Shown: piece after piece, positions 1 through 7,778 of the stretch
Position numbering within the stretch: the stretch's first letter is position 1
Layout: the number at the start of each line of letters is the position of its first letter
DNA from: GWA2-44-9 sp964429675
GTDB lineage: Bacteria; Patescibacteriota; Minisyncoccia; 2-02-FULL-40-12; GWA2-44-9
Assembly: GCA_964429675.1 (NCBI GenBank)
Contig: CAYSDF010000010.1
Location: forward strand, 1 to 21,750
Direction: 5' to 3'
Length of the DNA stretch: 21,750 bases
Program-made: the position numbers and the translations under genes
Notes under the pieces: model-generated
The model's database searches: none
Seen by the model: only the letters and a program-made list of their open reading frames with translations
Told to the model about the DNA's origin: nothing

Positions 1-49
1 AAATTAAAAAGCCCTGCAGATTGTTACCGGGTAGAGTGATCTAAATAAA

Positions 50-71
50 AAGCCCCGCCAAGGCGGGGCTG
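50..71 (-). terminator. Intrinsic terminator of the cysteine-rich protein gene
   Basis: On the minus strand a perfect GCCCCGCC/GGCGGGGC stem with a TT loop is followed by TTTTTAT. It lies 18 bases past the stop codon of the gene ending at 89. Confidence 0.85.
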
Positions 72-88
72 AATTAACATATTAGCTG

Positions 89-547
89 CTAACTCTTGCA
101 GGGATTGGGACAGGAGCACCGGTCCGGATAACAATAATTCTTACATCTGGTCTTATAGTTATCATCTTTACTACCCGGGTCTTCCTTAGGCCTATCTCCA
201 TTGCATGGAGTCTTGCGAACGCAGTTACAGCCAACTGTTCCATCTTTGACTCCCTTACTGGGGTCGTTCTTGCTGGGCCTGGAACACCCCTGGCCTTCGC
301 TTGGATTATGCGGCGGAGGATCTTGCTTGGCAATTGCAGACACATTGCCTTTGAACTGGGTCATATTCCTATGCATCGGACATGATCCCCCTTGCTTGAG
401 CATGGGGCAATCTTTAGCGCTCATATGCATTTGGCACTGAGCTGCACTCGCCTTACCGACGTTAGAAACGCCTAACAAAGTATTGGACGTACTGCCCATA
501 ATCAGAAGAGAGGCCATAAAGACAAACAACATCTTGATACTGAACAT
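89..547 (-). CDS. Secreted cysteine-rich, Met/His-containing protein of unknown function
   Basis: The 152-residue protein begins with a signal peptide: Lys5, a hydrophobic stretch at about 6-30, and an ASA/A cleavage site near residues 33-36. The mature part of roughly 115 residues holds 12 cysteines and is rich in Pro, Gly, Lys and Asp. Its N-terminal third carries CQMHM, DCPM and SCPMH motifs, which resemble thioether/thiol metal sites (for example copper-binding CPM motifs). The rest has paired cysteines (GCNC, RCSC) that suggest disulfides. There is no CXXCH haem motif. The start ATG at 547 has an AGGAG six bases upstream, and a promoter and terminator flank the gene, so it is a single-gene unit. 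I do not recognise the family. A metal-binding or structural exported protein is inference; it lies beside the MoxR/vWA cluster but is transcribed separately. Confidence 0.75.
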   Translation of the reverse strand: MFSIKMLFVFMASLLIMGSTSNTLLGVSNVGKASAAQCQMHMSAKDCPMLKQGGSCPMHRNMTQFKGNVSAIAKQDPPPHNPSEGQGCSRPSKNDPSKGVKDGTVGCNCVRKTPCNGDRPKEDPGSKDDNYKTRCKNYCYPDRCSCPNPCKS

Positions 548-581
548 CGGATACTCCTGTAACTTAAAGAACGATAACTAG

Positions 582-610
582 AGTTTAGAACCTTACTAAT
601 TATATGTCAA
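582..610 (-). promoter_or_regulatory. Sigma70-type promoter for the cysteine-rich protein
   Basis: On the minus strand TTGACA (610-605), a 17-base spacer and TAAACT (587-582) lie about 35 bases before the start codon at 547. Confidence 0.65.
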
Positions 611-623
611 GATCAATCTCAAA

Positions 624-774
624 ATGAATCCTCCTCGCGGCAAGCCGCGAGGTATCAAGAGGAGGCTTCGCCTCTTGATACCGCTGCAGAGCAGCGGAGT
701 ATTCACTCCTTTTAGCTTCGCTCGGACAAAATGGAAATAAATTTCCATTTTACTCCTCGCTCGCTAAAATAAAA
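624..774. repeat. 150-bp multi-hairpin intergenic repeat, copy A
   Basis: This 151-bp sequence is about 95% identical to 2757-2906. It is a chain of palindromes: CCTCGCGG/CCGCGAGG, GGTATCAAGAGG/CCTCTTGATACC, CCGCTGC/GCAGCGG, and AAAATGGAAAT/ATTTCCATTTT nested inside TTTTAGC/GCTAAAA. No protein is encoded. Its minus-strand 5' edge coincides with the T-tract of the terminator at 775-819. It resembles REP/BIME-type or MITE-like elements. The mobilising enzyme is not in the window. Confidence 0.85.
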
Positions 775-819
775 CCGAGGCTCTATCTTGAGCTACGGCT
801 ACAAGACAGATCACCTCGG
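775..819 (-). terminator. Intrinsic terminator of the MxaK/MxaL-like operon
   Basis: On the minus strand CCGAGG...CCTCGG encloses an inner TCTTG/CAAGA stem and is followed by TTTTATTTT. It starts 10 bases after the stop codon at 829. Confidence 0.75.
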
Positions 820-828
820 ATTATATAA

Positions 829-1911
829 TTAAAAAATAATTAACGTTATCGCCATCAAGAGCACGATTATAAACGACGGAATGGCCAGTACGTCCCACCA
901 AAAGTTTTTGGAGTCGCCGGTCCTGACTAATGTCAGAGTCGGCTTTCTATTCTGGGTCAATGCCGTGGCCATAAAACTCTGGACCTGAGTTGAAGAACTA
1001 CTTGCCACATAGCTCTTGCCTCCAGTTTTTGCACTGATAAGATCAAGGGCCTTCATATTCAGCTGTGAACGGACCTCTATTTCCTCGACTTGATTGAGGT
1101 TATGCTCTGAAGGAATTTTAATTGTAATGGTGCCGGTCTGAAGGGTGCCTACGCCGACTGTATACACTTTGATATCCTTCTTGGCCAGATAGGCCAGAGG
1201 AGCAGCTAGAGAATCGTCGATACTTTCTCCGTCGCTAAATATAAAAGCTACCGTTGGGAATGATTGCGGGGTCACCAGGCCTTTGAACTTATCCTGTTTA
1301 AACAGGTCATCTTGCTTGGCCATGGCATTGGGAATTTGAATTAGCAATCCGGCATAGTAAGTATACAACTGAGACCTATCATAATATACATGATCTTTCG
1401 GTTGTTCAATTTCCTGGAGTTTATCCAGAAATTCATCCCGATTATCAGAGAAAGGCATTCTCCAGTCTGACTTCTCGCTAAAAGTGAAAAGCGTGAGCCG
1501 GTCACCTTCATGAACAGCAGGAGAAGAAATGAAGGTAGTGATCTCTTTAATCATCAGATCATGACGGGATAAATTCTCTTGAGTATTTAATTTAATCGCC
1601 ATAGATACCGACTTATCTGCAGCAAATATAATGTTCAGGTTGTTATTTGACTCAAGCATCTTGAATGAATCCGACTTCGGACCGGCAAGAGCAACTATCA
1701 TCAGGCCGGCCAAGCACGAGGCCAAGATCCATACCATATCCCGGCCAATTGTCTTTTGTTTTGAATCACGGGCAAACCGGGGGCGCTTTAATCGTTTAAA
1801 GATCAACGCGGCCACAATTCCAATTACTGCCACCAACCATAAGAATAAAAAATTCAAATATTGCGGACGCGCAAAAGTAATTTCCTTTAGCCAAATTAAC
1901 CAGCCGGACAT
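829..1911 (-). CDS. Membrane-anchored von Willebrand factor A protein, MxaL/BatA-like
   Basis: This 360-residue protein has two N-terminal membrane segments (about 20-40 and 58-80), a vWA domain, and a C-terminal membrane helix (about 337-360). That is the topology of BatA/BatB and of MxaC/MxaL. The metal-ion-dependent adhesion site is intact: DKSVS matches DxSxS, and FSDGE supplies the later Asp. The vWA domain should face the periplasm and bind partners through a divalent cation. The gene begins one base after the stop of the MxaK-like gene, so the two are surely co-transcribed. Its place as the last gene after MoxR, DUF58, MxaA-like, vWA and MxaK-like genes argues for MxaL, a factor known to be needed for active methanol dehydrogenase. 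A generic BatA/B role is the alternative. Confidence 0.85.
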   Translation of the reverse strand: MSGWLIWLKEITFARPQYLNFLFLWLVAVIGIVAALIFKRLKRPRFARDSKQKTIGRDMVWILASCLAGLMIVALAGPKSDSFKMLESNNNLNIIFAADKSVSMAIKLNTQENLSRHDLMIKEITTFISSPAVHEGDRLTLFTFSEKSDWRMPFSDNRDEFLDKLQEIEQPKDHVYYDRSQLYTYYAGLLIQIPNAMAKQDDLFKQDKFKGLVTPQSFPTVAFIFSDGESIDDSLAAPLAYLAKKDIKVYTVGVGTLQTGTITIKIPSEHNLNQVEEIEVRSQLNMKALDLISAKTGGKSYVASSSSTQVQSFMATALTQNRKPTLTLVRTGDSKNFWWDVLAIPSFIIVLLMAITLIIF

Positions 1912-1912
1912 A

Positions 1913-2680
1913 CTAACCTATCTTCCTGGGCTTGCCTTTAGGGTGGCCCGGGCCCTCTTCTTGAGTATCCATATCTTTAGTTTTAGTGCCGACGCCCTTA
2001 CCATTTTCTCCTTTTGGTCCGGGATTGGTCTTACCGCCCATGCCGGGACCGGGAATGCCGAGCCGGACTTTTATAGTGGCGGGCTTAGGCATCAATCCTC
2101 TTGCTCTGGCTTTGGGATCTGAAACCAAATCGAAATTCCAACTTGAAGGAGCATGAGATGGATTAGCCTTAACAGCCGATTCATAGTCATCCCTGACTAA
2201 AGTGGCGGCCAAATTGTCGGCTATTTTCATCTGTTTGTCTTTCTCTGCTTTTTGTTCAGGTGTATTATCAGGAAGCGTAGTGGCATTAGCCGTGATCTCT
2301 TGAGCCTGGCGCCATCGCGCATTAGCCCTCAAAAAATAGACACAAAATCCTTCTTTATCTCCGAGCTCATCAACGGTCTTAGAGTAGTCCCGGTCTAAAT
2401 TGTAATATGCAGCATGCAGGCAGGCAATGTTATGAAATAGATATTTTTCACCGATCCAAGACAATTTGATTGAACTAAGCTTGCGATTTTGATCATAAAA
2501 ATATTGCAGATCTTTTAGTTCGTCCCTTGCCGACGACCTGTCTTGGCGGGAAATATGACCGCTATAAGCATCAAGATGGCTGAAATAACTTCCGACCTGA
2601 TACATTAAGAATCCGGCCGTGGAGCATACCGACACCAGCAGAATTGCCAACAGAATACGGACAAACGAAAAACGTTTCAT
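1913..2680 (-). CDS. MxaK-like membrane-anchored helical protein
   Basis: This 255-residue protein has one N-terminal membrane helix (about 7-28). A helical, TPR-like extracytoplasmic region follows (about 40-180; residues such as WIGEKYLFHNIACLHAAYY). The tail is low-complexity, rich in Gly, Pro and Lys (about 203-255). No catalytic motif is visible. I assign it as MxaK-like because of size, single-anchor topology and position between two vWA membrane proteins, exactly as mxaK lies between mxaC and mxaL. Sequence similarity to MxaK is not something I can verify by eye, and a BatC/E-type TPR protein is an alternative. It starts a second transcription unit after the terminator and repeat at 2757-2930; a weak TGGACA-17-TTAAAC promoter lies upstream. 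AGGTG lies six bases before the ATG. Confidence 0.7.
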   Translation of the reverse strand: MKRFSFVRILLAILLVSVCSTAGFLMYQVGSYFSHLDAYSGHISRQDRSSARDELKDLQYFYDQNRKLSSIKLSWIGEKYLFHNIACLHAAYYNLDRDYSKTVDELGDKEGFCVYFLRANARWRQAQEITANATTLPDNTPEQKAEKDKQMKIADNLAATLVRDDYESAVKANPSHAPSSWNFDLVSDPKARARGLMPKPATIKVRLGIPGPGMGGKTNPGPKGENGKGVGTKTKDMDTQEEGPGHPKGKPRKIG

Positions 2681-2756
2681 TGTTTCACCTATTTTTTAAA
2701 AAGCTTACAGTAAGTTTAAGCAAATATATTAACTTTTGTCCAGCCTGAGTCAGACA

Positions 2757-2906
2757 ATGAATCCTCCCCGCGGCAAGCCGCGAGGTATCAAGAGGAGGCT
2801 TCGACTCTTGATACCTCGCGGAGCAGCGGAGTATTCACTCCTTTTAGCTTCGCTCGGACAAAATGGAAATAAATTTCCATTTTACTCCTTGCTCGCTAAA
2901 ATAAAA
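2757..2906. repeat. 150-bp multi-hairpin intergenic repeat, copy B
   Basis: This is the second copy of the element at 624-774, in the same orientation, with only a handful of differences. The main one is CCGCTGCAGAGCAGCGG in copy A against CCTCGCGGAGCAGCGG here. It again begins, read on the minus strand, at the T-tract of an intrinsic terminator (2907-2930). Confidence 0.85.
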
Positions 2907-2930
2907 AAGCTGGCCTATGTCCAGCCAGCT
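2907..2930 (-). terminator. Intrinsic terminator after the MxaA/MxaC-like genes
   Basis: On the minus strand an AAGCTGG/CCAGCTT stem is followed by TTTTTATTTT, 16 bases beyond the stop codon at 2947. It splits the A-C genes from the K-L genes. Confidence 0.8.
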
Positions 2931-2946
2931 TGATTATAAAATCCTA

Positions 2947-4119
2947 TTAAACATTGCGCCAAGTACGCATCAGCAACATCCTCATCACCATGGCAGAAAT
3001 TGCGAACAAAACTGCAATAGCCAGGGGCATGAAATAAACCTCTTTTTCTTTGACGTTAATCTTCTTAAGCTGTTTAACGCCATGCAGCTTATCCAGTGAT
3101 TCGCTAACCTGATCGGGCGAATATTCATCTTTGGCCCAGAAATACTGACCGCCATACTGTCTGACCATGGCCAGCAGTTTATCCGGCAACTGAGCCTTGG
3201 GGTCATTTACTCCGTATATATCTTTTTCTATCTGACGGCTCGGGTCGATAAAAATCAGATACGGGATGATATGTCTCTTTTTCAATTCTATAAATTGCGG
3301 CTCCGGATCTACATCGGCTGCACCGTCGGTTAGAATGACAACAGATCTCATTTTAGCATTCGGATTTTGCTTCAGCTCTTCTGTTATTTTCGGCAGACCT
3401 TTTCTATCGAAAAGATAGATGGCGCTTTCCAGTCCGAGATGAAGATTGGTCCCCTGATCAGTATCAGTTTCAACGAATTGGCCCTTTTTAAGAATAAATT
3501 TGCCGGGCCACATCTTGATAGCTTCAGCCGGAGCCAGAGCAAGAGGCGATGCCGCTATAGAGAACATCAGGCTCTCAAAATTAGTAGTAAAGCCCGACCA
3601 AATATCTGACTGCGTTGCAAATACTATGTACGCCGCCCTATCTTTCTTGTCTTTTCTTTTTATGATCAGCCTTTCCAAAATATCCCGAGAAAGTTTGCCC
3701 CGGGAAGTTGTGGTATTAGAGATTTTGAATCCGTTAGAAGCCGAGACATCATAGAGATACACGACCTCCCGCGATTCTATTTGCTCAGTAGTATTGGCAA
3801 TATATATGATTGGATCGGCCAGGGCGATTCCCAGAAAACATAGGGAGGTAAGGGCTAATGTCCAGACCAAGCCCCGGGTAAGCTTAAAAAAAATACCGAC
3901 GGGATGATTTTTTTCTGTCTTCAAATTTGTGAGATAGTAAGAACCTGATCTCCGTTTTAGCCACCATCTGATTACTAACCCTGTAAAAAATGCCGCTACT
4001 ATTAAAGTAGCGGCCCCTAGAACGGAGGAGCCCTTTTTATAGACTATCTCGCTCCAATTAATACTCAAGAAATCATTAACGGCTCCTACTATGAGCTGCC
4101 ATAAATTTATAAAATTCAT
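2947..4119 (-). CDS. Membrane-anchored von Willebrand factor A protein, MxaC/BatA-like
   Basis: This 390-residue protein has membrane helices at about 33-51 and 85-107, a vWA domain, and a C-terminal helix at about 362-385. The adhesion-site motif is complete: DVSAS (DxSxS), GTNL (the Thr) and LTDGA (the Asp). It therefore probably binds a divalent cation and a partner protein at the outer face of the membrane. Its ATG overlaps the stop of the upstream MxaA-like gene (ATGA), implying translational coupling. Family knowledge: MxaC with MxaA, K and L is required for calcium insertion into PQQ methanol dehydrogenase. The gene order here supports MxaC, while the domain architecture alone would also fit BatA/BatB. 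Confidence 0.88.
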   Translation of the reverse strand: MNFINLWQLIVGAVNDFLSINWSEIVYKKGSSVLGAATLIVAAFFTGLVIRWWLKRRSGSYYLTNLKTEKNHPVGIFFKLTRGLVWTLALTSLCFLGIALADPIIYIANTTEQIESREVVYLYDVSASNGFKISNTTTSRGKLSRDILERLIIKRKDKKDRAAYIVFATQSDIWSGFTTNFESLMFSIAASPLALAPAEAIKMWPGKFILKKGQFVETDTDQGTNLHLGLESAIYLFDRKGLPKITEELKQNPNAKMRSVVILTDGAADVDPEPQFIELKKRHIIPYLIFIDPSRQIEKDIYGVNDPKAQLPDKLLAMVRQYGGQYFWAKDEYSPDQVSESLDKLHGVKQLKKINVKEKEVYFMPLAIAVLFAISAMVMRMLLMRTWRNV

Positions 4120-4992
4120 GACTTGTTCCTAAGAATCAGCTTATTGACCCTTCTCTTTAAGTTAAACATCCGACGATGCCAATATAAGGACCGGGGACTC
4201 ATCTCTTCCAAGGCCACGCTCAATTCATTAAGAGACGGCTCCTGTTCTTTCGAACCGGCAAAAAGATAACTTTCGATATCAAGTATGACTTTGTGAATCA
4301 GAAGCAGACGATTCCGCTCCCACTCATCAGGAATAGCCATNNNNNNNNNNNNNNNNNNNNNNNNNNNNNNNNNNNNNNNNNNNNNNNNNNNNNNNNNNNN
4401 NNNNNNNNNNNNNNNNNNNNNNNNNNNNNNNNNNNNNNNNTGGGATAGCAATACCGGCCACTTTCCATGCAACAGCCTTGAAACTGAAAGAGCCCTGATC
4501 GAATTCATCTTTGATATCATCGGCATCACTGGTTAAAACCGTGTTGTAGACTAATTTGAATTCTTTTGTAGTAAAATATTCGACCTTTGAATCATCCGTC
4601 TGAAGAGACCTGTAAGCAAATCGCTGGCCCGGGATTATGAGTTCTCCCTTCTTATCTGCCATGTACCGAAGGTGATAAACCACATCAAAGTAGTTCTCTT
4701 TATTCTTCGGCTGCCTCTCGTTCCTTTTATCCAATTTATCGGCAAAAGCTGGATCAAGCTCAAGCGCGCCGAAATCCATAGCTTCAGGCTTTAAATCTTC
4801 TTGCCTAAGCTCATAACCGTCCATAAAGCCGACGGTATAAGTGAGCTCTATCTCCTGATAGTTATTGAATTCTGTTCTCGAAATCCTAGGCCCTTCAACG
4901 CGGACAGGATAAATTTCTTCCTGAGCCAAAAGACCACCGGGGATAAGTATTGCACCTATCACAATCAGATACCTTAAAAGCCGCTTATTCAT
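4116..4992 (-). CDS. MxaA/BatD-like membrane protein, interrupted by an assembly gap
   Basis: The gene starts at ATG 4992 with a signal peptide (LRYLIVIGAILIPGGLLAQ, residues 5-23). About 180 extracytoplasmic residues in a beta-rich, BatD/MxaA-like fold follow, and then the start of a membrane helix (VAWKVAGIAIP) where the 100-N gap begins. After the gap a cytoplasmic tail of about 74 residues resumes at AIPDEWERN and ends LRNKS. The two flanks are in different frames across the gap. One hundred N is a conventional filler for unknown length, so one continuous gene is the simplest reading, and the gap should hold the rest of the helix. The segment DADDIKDEFDQGSF before the helix and the GELIIPGQRFAYR motif look MxaA-like to me. 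It is the first gene of its operon and overlaps the next by four bases. Confidence 0.75.
4341..4440. other. Assembly gap of 100 N
   Basis: Exactly 100 undetermined bases lie inside the MxaA-like gene. The true length is unknown. The coding frame changes across it, so the real length is not 100 modulo 3 if the gene is intact. Confidence 0.99.
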
Positions 4993-5026
4993 AGTTCACC
5001 CTTTGGAAAAGAACAATAATAAGCAC

Positions 5027-5054
5027 ATACTACATCAATAGTCTGAGCTGTCAA
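5027..5054 (-). promoter_or_regulatory. Promoter of the MxaA/MxaC-like operon
   Basis: On the minus strand TTGACA (5054-5049), a 16-base spacer and TAGTAT (5032-5027), preceded by TG, lie 34 bases upstream of the ATG at 4992. A CTGGAAATCCAG inverted repeat (5057-5068) sits between this promoter and the divergent one. Confidence 0.65.
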
Positions 5055-5070
5055 TCTGGAAATCCAGCGG

Positions 5071-5098
5071 TTGACTTTTTAAGAAATAAGAGTATCGT
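5071..5098 (+). promoter_or_regulatory. Putative promoter of the quinoprotein gene
   Basis: TTGACT (5071-5076), a 16-base spacer and TATCGT (5093-5098) lie 29 bases before the ATG at 5128. It runs back-to-back with the promoter at 5027-5054. Confidence 0.5.
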
Positions 5099-5127
5099 AA
5101 TGGCAACTGATTTACGGGAGATTGCAT

Positions 5128-6720
5128 ATGAAGATAGGCAGCAGCGGCCCGCATAACCGGCAGAAATTAAGTTCATTTAAAATAAGGGCTGTGGAAGTTA
5201 CGGCCATGATATTTTTAGTATTCTTCATTAGTTCATGTTCCGGTACTGATACGCCAAAGAACCCTTTCCCAGCCGGGAATACTTCTGCAAATACCGGCGG
5301 TAAAGAATTAAAACTTAAAAGTGAAAAGAATCCTCTTGCCGAAGATTTTAAGATCACCTCCCAAGATATAACATTCAAAGACCTCTCCAACAGTCCGGCT
5401 GACGGAAATTGGCTTTTATACAATGGTGACTATGGTGCCCGGCATTATAGTCCCCTAGATCAGATAGACCGCAATTCTGTTAAGAACCTGACCCAAAACT
5501 GGGTTTATAAAATAAGTGACGTCAACTTTCTACGATCCTCTCCGGTCGAATATGAGGGTGTGATATATGTTACTGCCCCGAACGAAATTCATGCCCTAGA
5601 TGCCTTAACCGGTAAATGGCTGTGGATCTGGCGGGCCTACGAGAAAAAGAACAGCTTCATTAACCGAGGAGTGGCTATCTATAGAGACCAGCTATTCTTC
5701 ATTACGACTGATTGCCGCCTCGTGGCTCTAAACAGACGAAGCGGCGATGTTGTATGGTCGAATCAGTATGCTGACCCCGATCTGGGATATTTCTCGACCA
5801 TGGCTCCCCTCGTCCTTGAAGACAGAGTCATTGTCGGAATTTCTAATGGTAATACGGGCGGGAGAGGATTTGTAACCGCCCTGTCGCTCAACGAAGGAAA
5901 AGAGTTGTGGAGATTCTGGACCCTTCCTGAAGGCTTTCGGGGTGCCCCGACATGGTTGACCGGGAGTTACGACCCCCATTCCGATACTGTTTATTGGGCG
6001 GTGGGCCGGCTGACCGATGACGTTAAGGCTGACGCTTTAACCCTCAGTCAAAAAGATCTATATCATGACAGCATCCTGGCTCTTGATCCCAAGAATGGCA
6101 GCCTGCGCTGGAGCACAAGACTGTCATCTTTCATGCCATTTCCGTGGGACTCAAATACGCCCTTAGTACTAGCTGATGTATCTATCAAGGGGCGTACGAA
6201 AAATTTAATTCTCCAGGCAAATCGTAACGGTTTGTTTTATGGCATTGACCGGGCCGGAGGAAGCATGTATATCGCAGAACAGTTCATCGATAAATTAAAC
6301 TGGGATGAAAGGGATGTAATCTGTCCATCACTCTGGGGTGCGACGAACTGGATGCCACCGTCGCTTAGTCCGGTCACAAATCTTATGTATGTCATGGTGC
6401 ATCAAGGTTGCGCCAACGGGCCTAATCATAATTTTATTAAAGCTATCGAAATCGACTCCGGCTTTATCAAATGGAGTTACCCCGTGCGGGAAACTGACCT
6501 ATCTGCCCCTGGCATACTTGCTACCGCCGGCAATTTAGTTTTCAGCGGAGAAGGATCCGGTCAAGTCGTTGCCTTAGATGCAGTTAACGGAAAAAGATTA
6601 TGGGAATTTAACACAGGCAAATCAATATTCGCTTCGCCTATAACCTATAAAATAGGCGGTAAACAACATCTGTCTATAGTAGCCGGATCGTATCTCTACA
6701 CATTCGGCCTGAAACACTAA
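5128..6720 (+). CDS. PQQ-type quinoprotein dehydrogenase-like lipoprotein
   Basis: This 530-residue beta-propeller protein belongs to the PQQ alcohol/methanol dehydrogenase family. I chose the ATG at 5128 because CGGGAG lies seven bases upstream; the TTG at 5122 would leave a one-base spacing. A signal peptide ends in FISSC, giving a lipidated Cys37. The opening GDYGARHYSP...NLTQNWVYK is diagnostic. At least six GxxxW propeller motifs follow (LDALTGKWLW, LNRRSGDVVW, LSLNEGKELW, LDPKNGSLRW, IEIDSGFIKW, LDAVNGKRLW). By eye, the usual metal/PQQ Glu (GAExGxRG) is Asn here (GNTGGRG, about residue 242). The usual Asn (GTGN) is Arg (AVGRL, about 293). The catalytic-type Asp survives in WDSN (about 341). 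The vicinal disulfide and a haem domain are absent. Substrate oxidation at the outer membrane face is therefore uncertain. It lies inside the MoxR/vWA cluster. Confidence 0.85.
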   Translation: MKIGSSGPHNRQKLSSFKIRAVEVTAMIFLVFFISSCSGTDTPKNPFPAGNTSANTGGKELKLKSEKNPLAEDFKITSQDITFKDLSNSPADGNWLLYNGDYGARHYSPLDQIDRNSVKNLTQNWVYKISDVNFLRSSPVEYEGVIYVTAPNEIHALDALTGKWLWIWRAYEKKNSFINRGVAIYRDQLFFITTDCRLVALNRRSGDVVWSNQYADPDLGYFSTMAPLVLEDRVIVGISNGNTGGRGFVTALSLNEGKELWRFWTLPEGFRGAPTWLTGSYDPHSDTVYWAVGRLTDDVKADALTLSQKDLYHDSILALDPKNGSLRWSTRLSSFMPFPWDSNTPLVLADVSIKGRTKNLILQANRNGLFYGIDRAGGSMYIAEQFIDKLNWDERDVICPSLWGATNWMPPSLSPVTNLMYVMVHQGCANGPNHNFIKAIEIDSGFIKWSYPVRETDLSAPGILATAGNLVFSGEGSGQVVALDAVNGKRLWEFNTGKSIFASPITYKIGGKQHLSIVAGSYLYTFGLKH

Positions 6721-6730
6721 TTTTATATTT

Positions 6731-6756
6731 ATGAGCTCCCGATATCGGGAGCTCAT
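6731..6756 (+). terminator. Terminator after the quinoprotein gene
   Basis: A perfect 26-bp palindrome (ATGAGCTCCCGAT and its complement) is followed by TTGTT, 10 bases past the stop codon. The T-tract is short, but the stem is strong. Confidence 0.7.
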
Positions 6757-6790
6757 TTGTTATCGCCCGAAAAGCAGATAAAAAATTAAA

Positions 6791-6813
6791 AGGCCCCGAT
6801 ATTACGGGGGCCT
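6791..6813 (-). terminator. Terminator after the MoxR-DUF58 operon
   Basis: On the minus strand AGGCCCCCG...CGGGGCCT is followed by TTTTAATTTTTTA. It faces the quinoprotein terminator between convergent genes. Confidence 0.85.
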
Positions 6814-6827
6814 GAAATATATAAAAA

Positions 6828-7778
6828 TTAAGATCTTTCCCGGCCGGCGGCAAATTCTGAAAGCTTATCGTGCCAGTCGGTCGATGATAGTACCAACGAA
6901 TCAATACCCTGATCCTCAAGATAATTCTGAAATTCCGATCGTTTCTTGGCATATTCAGCCCTTATTCTGGGAGCATCAGAAGCCCTTACTTCTTGGAACT
7001 TCCCGGTACTTATGTTTTTAGACATAATTGTTCCCGACCCGCCGGACCATGAAAAATCATGTTCTTCGTCGAGTATCAGAAAAATTACGTTATCTTTATG
7101 CCTGGCAACTATTGATTGCAAGATGATTTCGTCAAGCTTCAAACGGCCATAAATATTATCGATAAAATCAGATATAACGACAACTACTGATTGACTCATC
7201 ATTCTATCCAAAATTTCGGACAGACACTCATTAATGTCTACGACACCGGAATAAAATTTTGACAGCTTCTTATTGCTCTGACGAATAACTTTATAAAAAC
7301 TTTGCGAATCTTCAAGAAGTATCTCCGCTGCATAGAAGATATTGCCTTTGCCATATCGGACCGGCAAAAAAAATCTGGCCGGGTGACCGAAACTAGCGAC
7401 CGCTACAGGGTCATGTGAATGAACGGCAGAGAAACCGATAACTCCTATTAATCTTAACATCATCCGGAACTTACTTTCATCTCCGGCGAATCTTATTAAC
7501 ATTGAGGGCGAAGAATCGATGGCCAGAACTAGGGGCAGCTCCTTAGTCTCAGGTTTATTTACCTTGAATATCTTTTCCGGCCAATGAGCTAATGTCAGCC
7601 TCCAGTCAATGGAGTCAAACGAATCACCCGGCGTCCATTCTGATGTGTCATGAAAGTCATAACCATCACCGATAATATTGCTTTCTCTATCACCTAATAC
7701 AAAATTTGCTATCTTGCCCTGATACATCTCGTCATCGAGTATCTCTAATTCAGCAAGGACATCAACTGCGCCTTCCAC
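6828..7778 (-). CDS. DUF58 family protein, MxaS-like
   Basis: This 316-residue soluble protein has the DUF58 signature (PGDSFDSIDWR, about 51-61). A degenerate vWA fold follows, with DSSPS (DxSxS, about 88-92) and VISDF. DUF58 proteins pair with MoxR ATPases, and in methanol oxidation operons the equivalent gene is mxaS, directly after mxaR, as here. The GTG start shares its first base with the MoxR stop codon (TAGTG), so expression is coupled. No membrane segment is visible, so it should act in the cytoplasm with MoxR. Several residues after the fold form a long charged C-terminal helix. I am confident of the family; the substrate is inferred from the neighbourhood. Confidence 0.88.
   Translation of the reverse strand: MEGAVDVLAELEILDDEMYQGKIANFVLGDRESNIIGDGYDFHDTSEWTPGDSFDSIDWRLTLAHWPEKIFKVNKPETKELPLVLAIDSSPSMLIRFAGDESKFRMMLRLIGVIGFSAVHSHDPVAVASFGHPARFFLPVRYGKGNIFYAAEILLEDSQSFYKVIRQSNKKLSKFYSGVVDINECLSEILDRMMSQSVVVVISDFIDNIYGRLKLDEIILQSIVARHKDNVIFLILDEEHDFSWSGGSGTIMSKNISTGKFQEVRASDAPRIRAEYAKKRSEFQNYLEDQGIDSLVLSSTDWHDKLSEFAAGRERS

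Noticed and set aside
201..440. Open frame of 79 codons on the plus strand
   Set aside because: It lies wholly inside the cysteine-rich secreted protein gene, has no ribosome site, and has no family-like features.
89..547. Assignment of the cysteine-rich protein as MxaD, MxaG or MxaJ to complete the mxa set
   Set aside because: It has no CXXCH motif and no resemblance to a binding protein or START-like fold, and it has its own promoter.
1631..2122. Open frame of 163 codons on the plus strand
   Set aside because: It is antisense to the MxaL-like and MxaK-like genes, which have clear domains, coupling and operon signals.
624..2906. CRISPR array from repeated units
   Set aside because: There are only two copies, 2 kb apart, each internally palindromic and without spacers; no cas genes are present.
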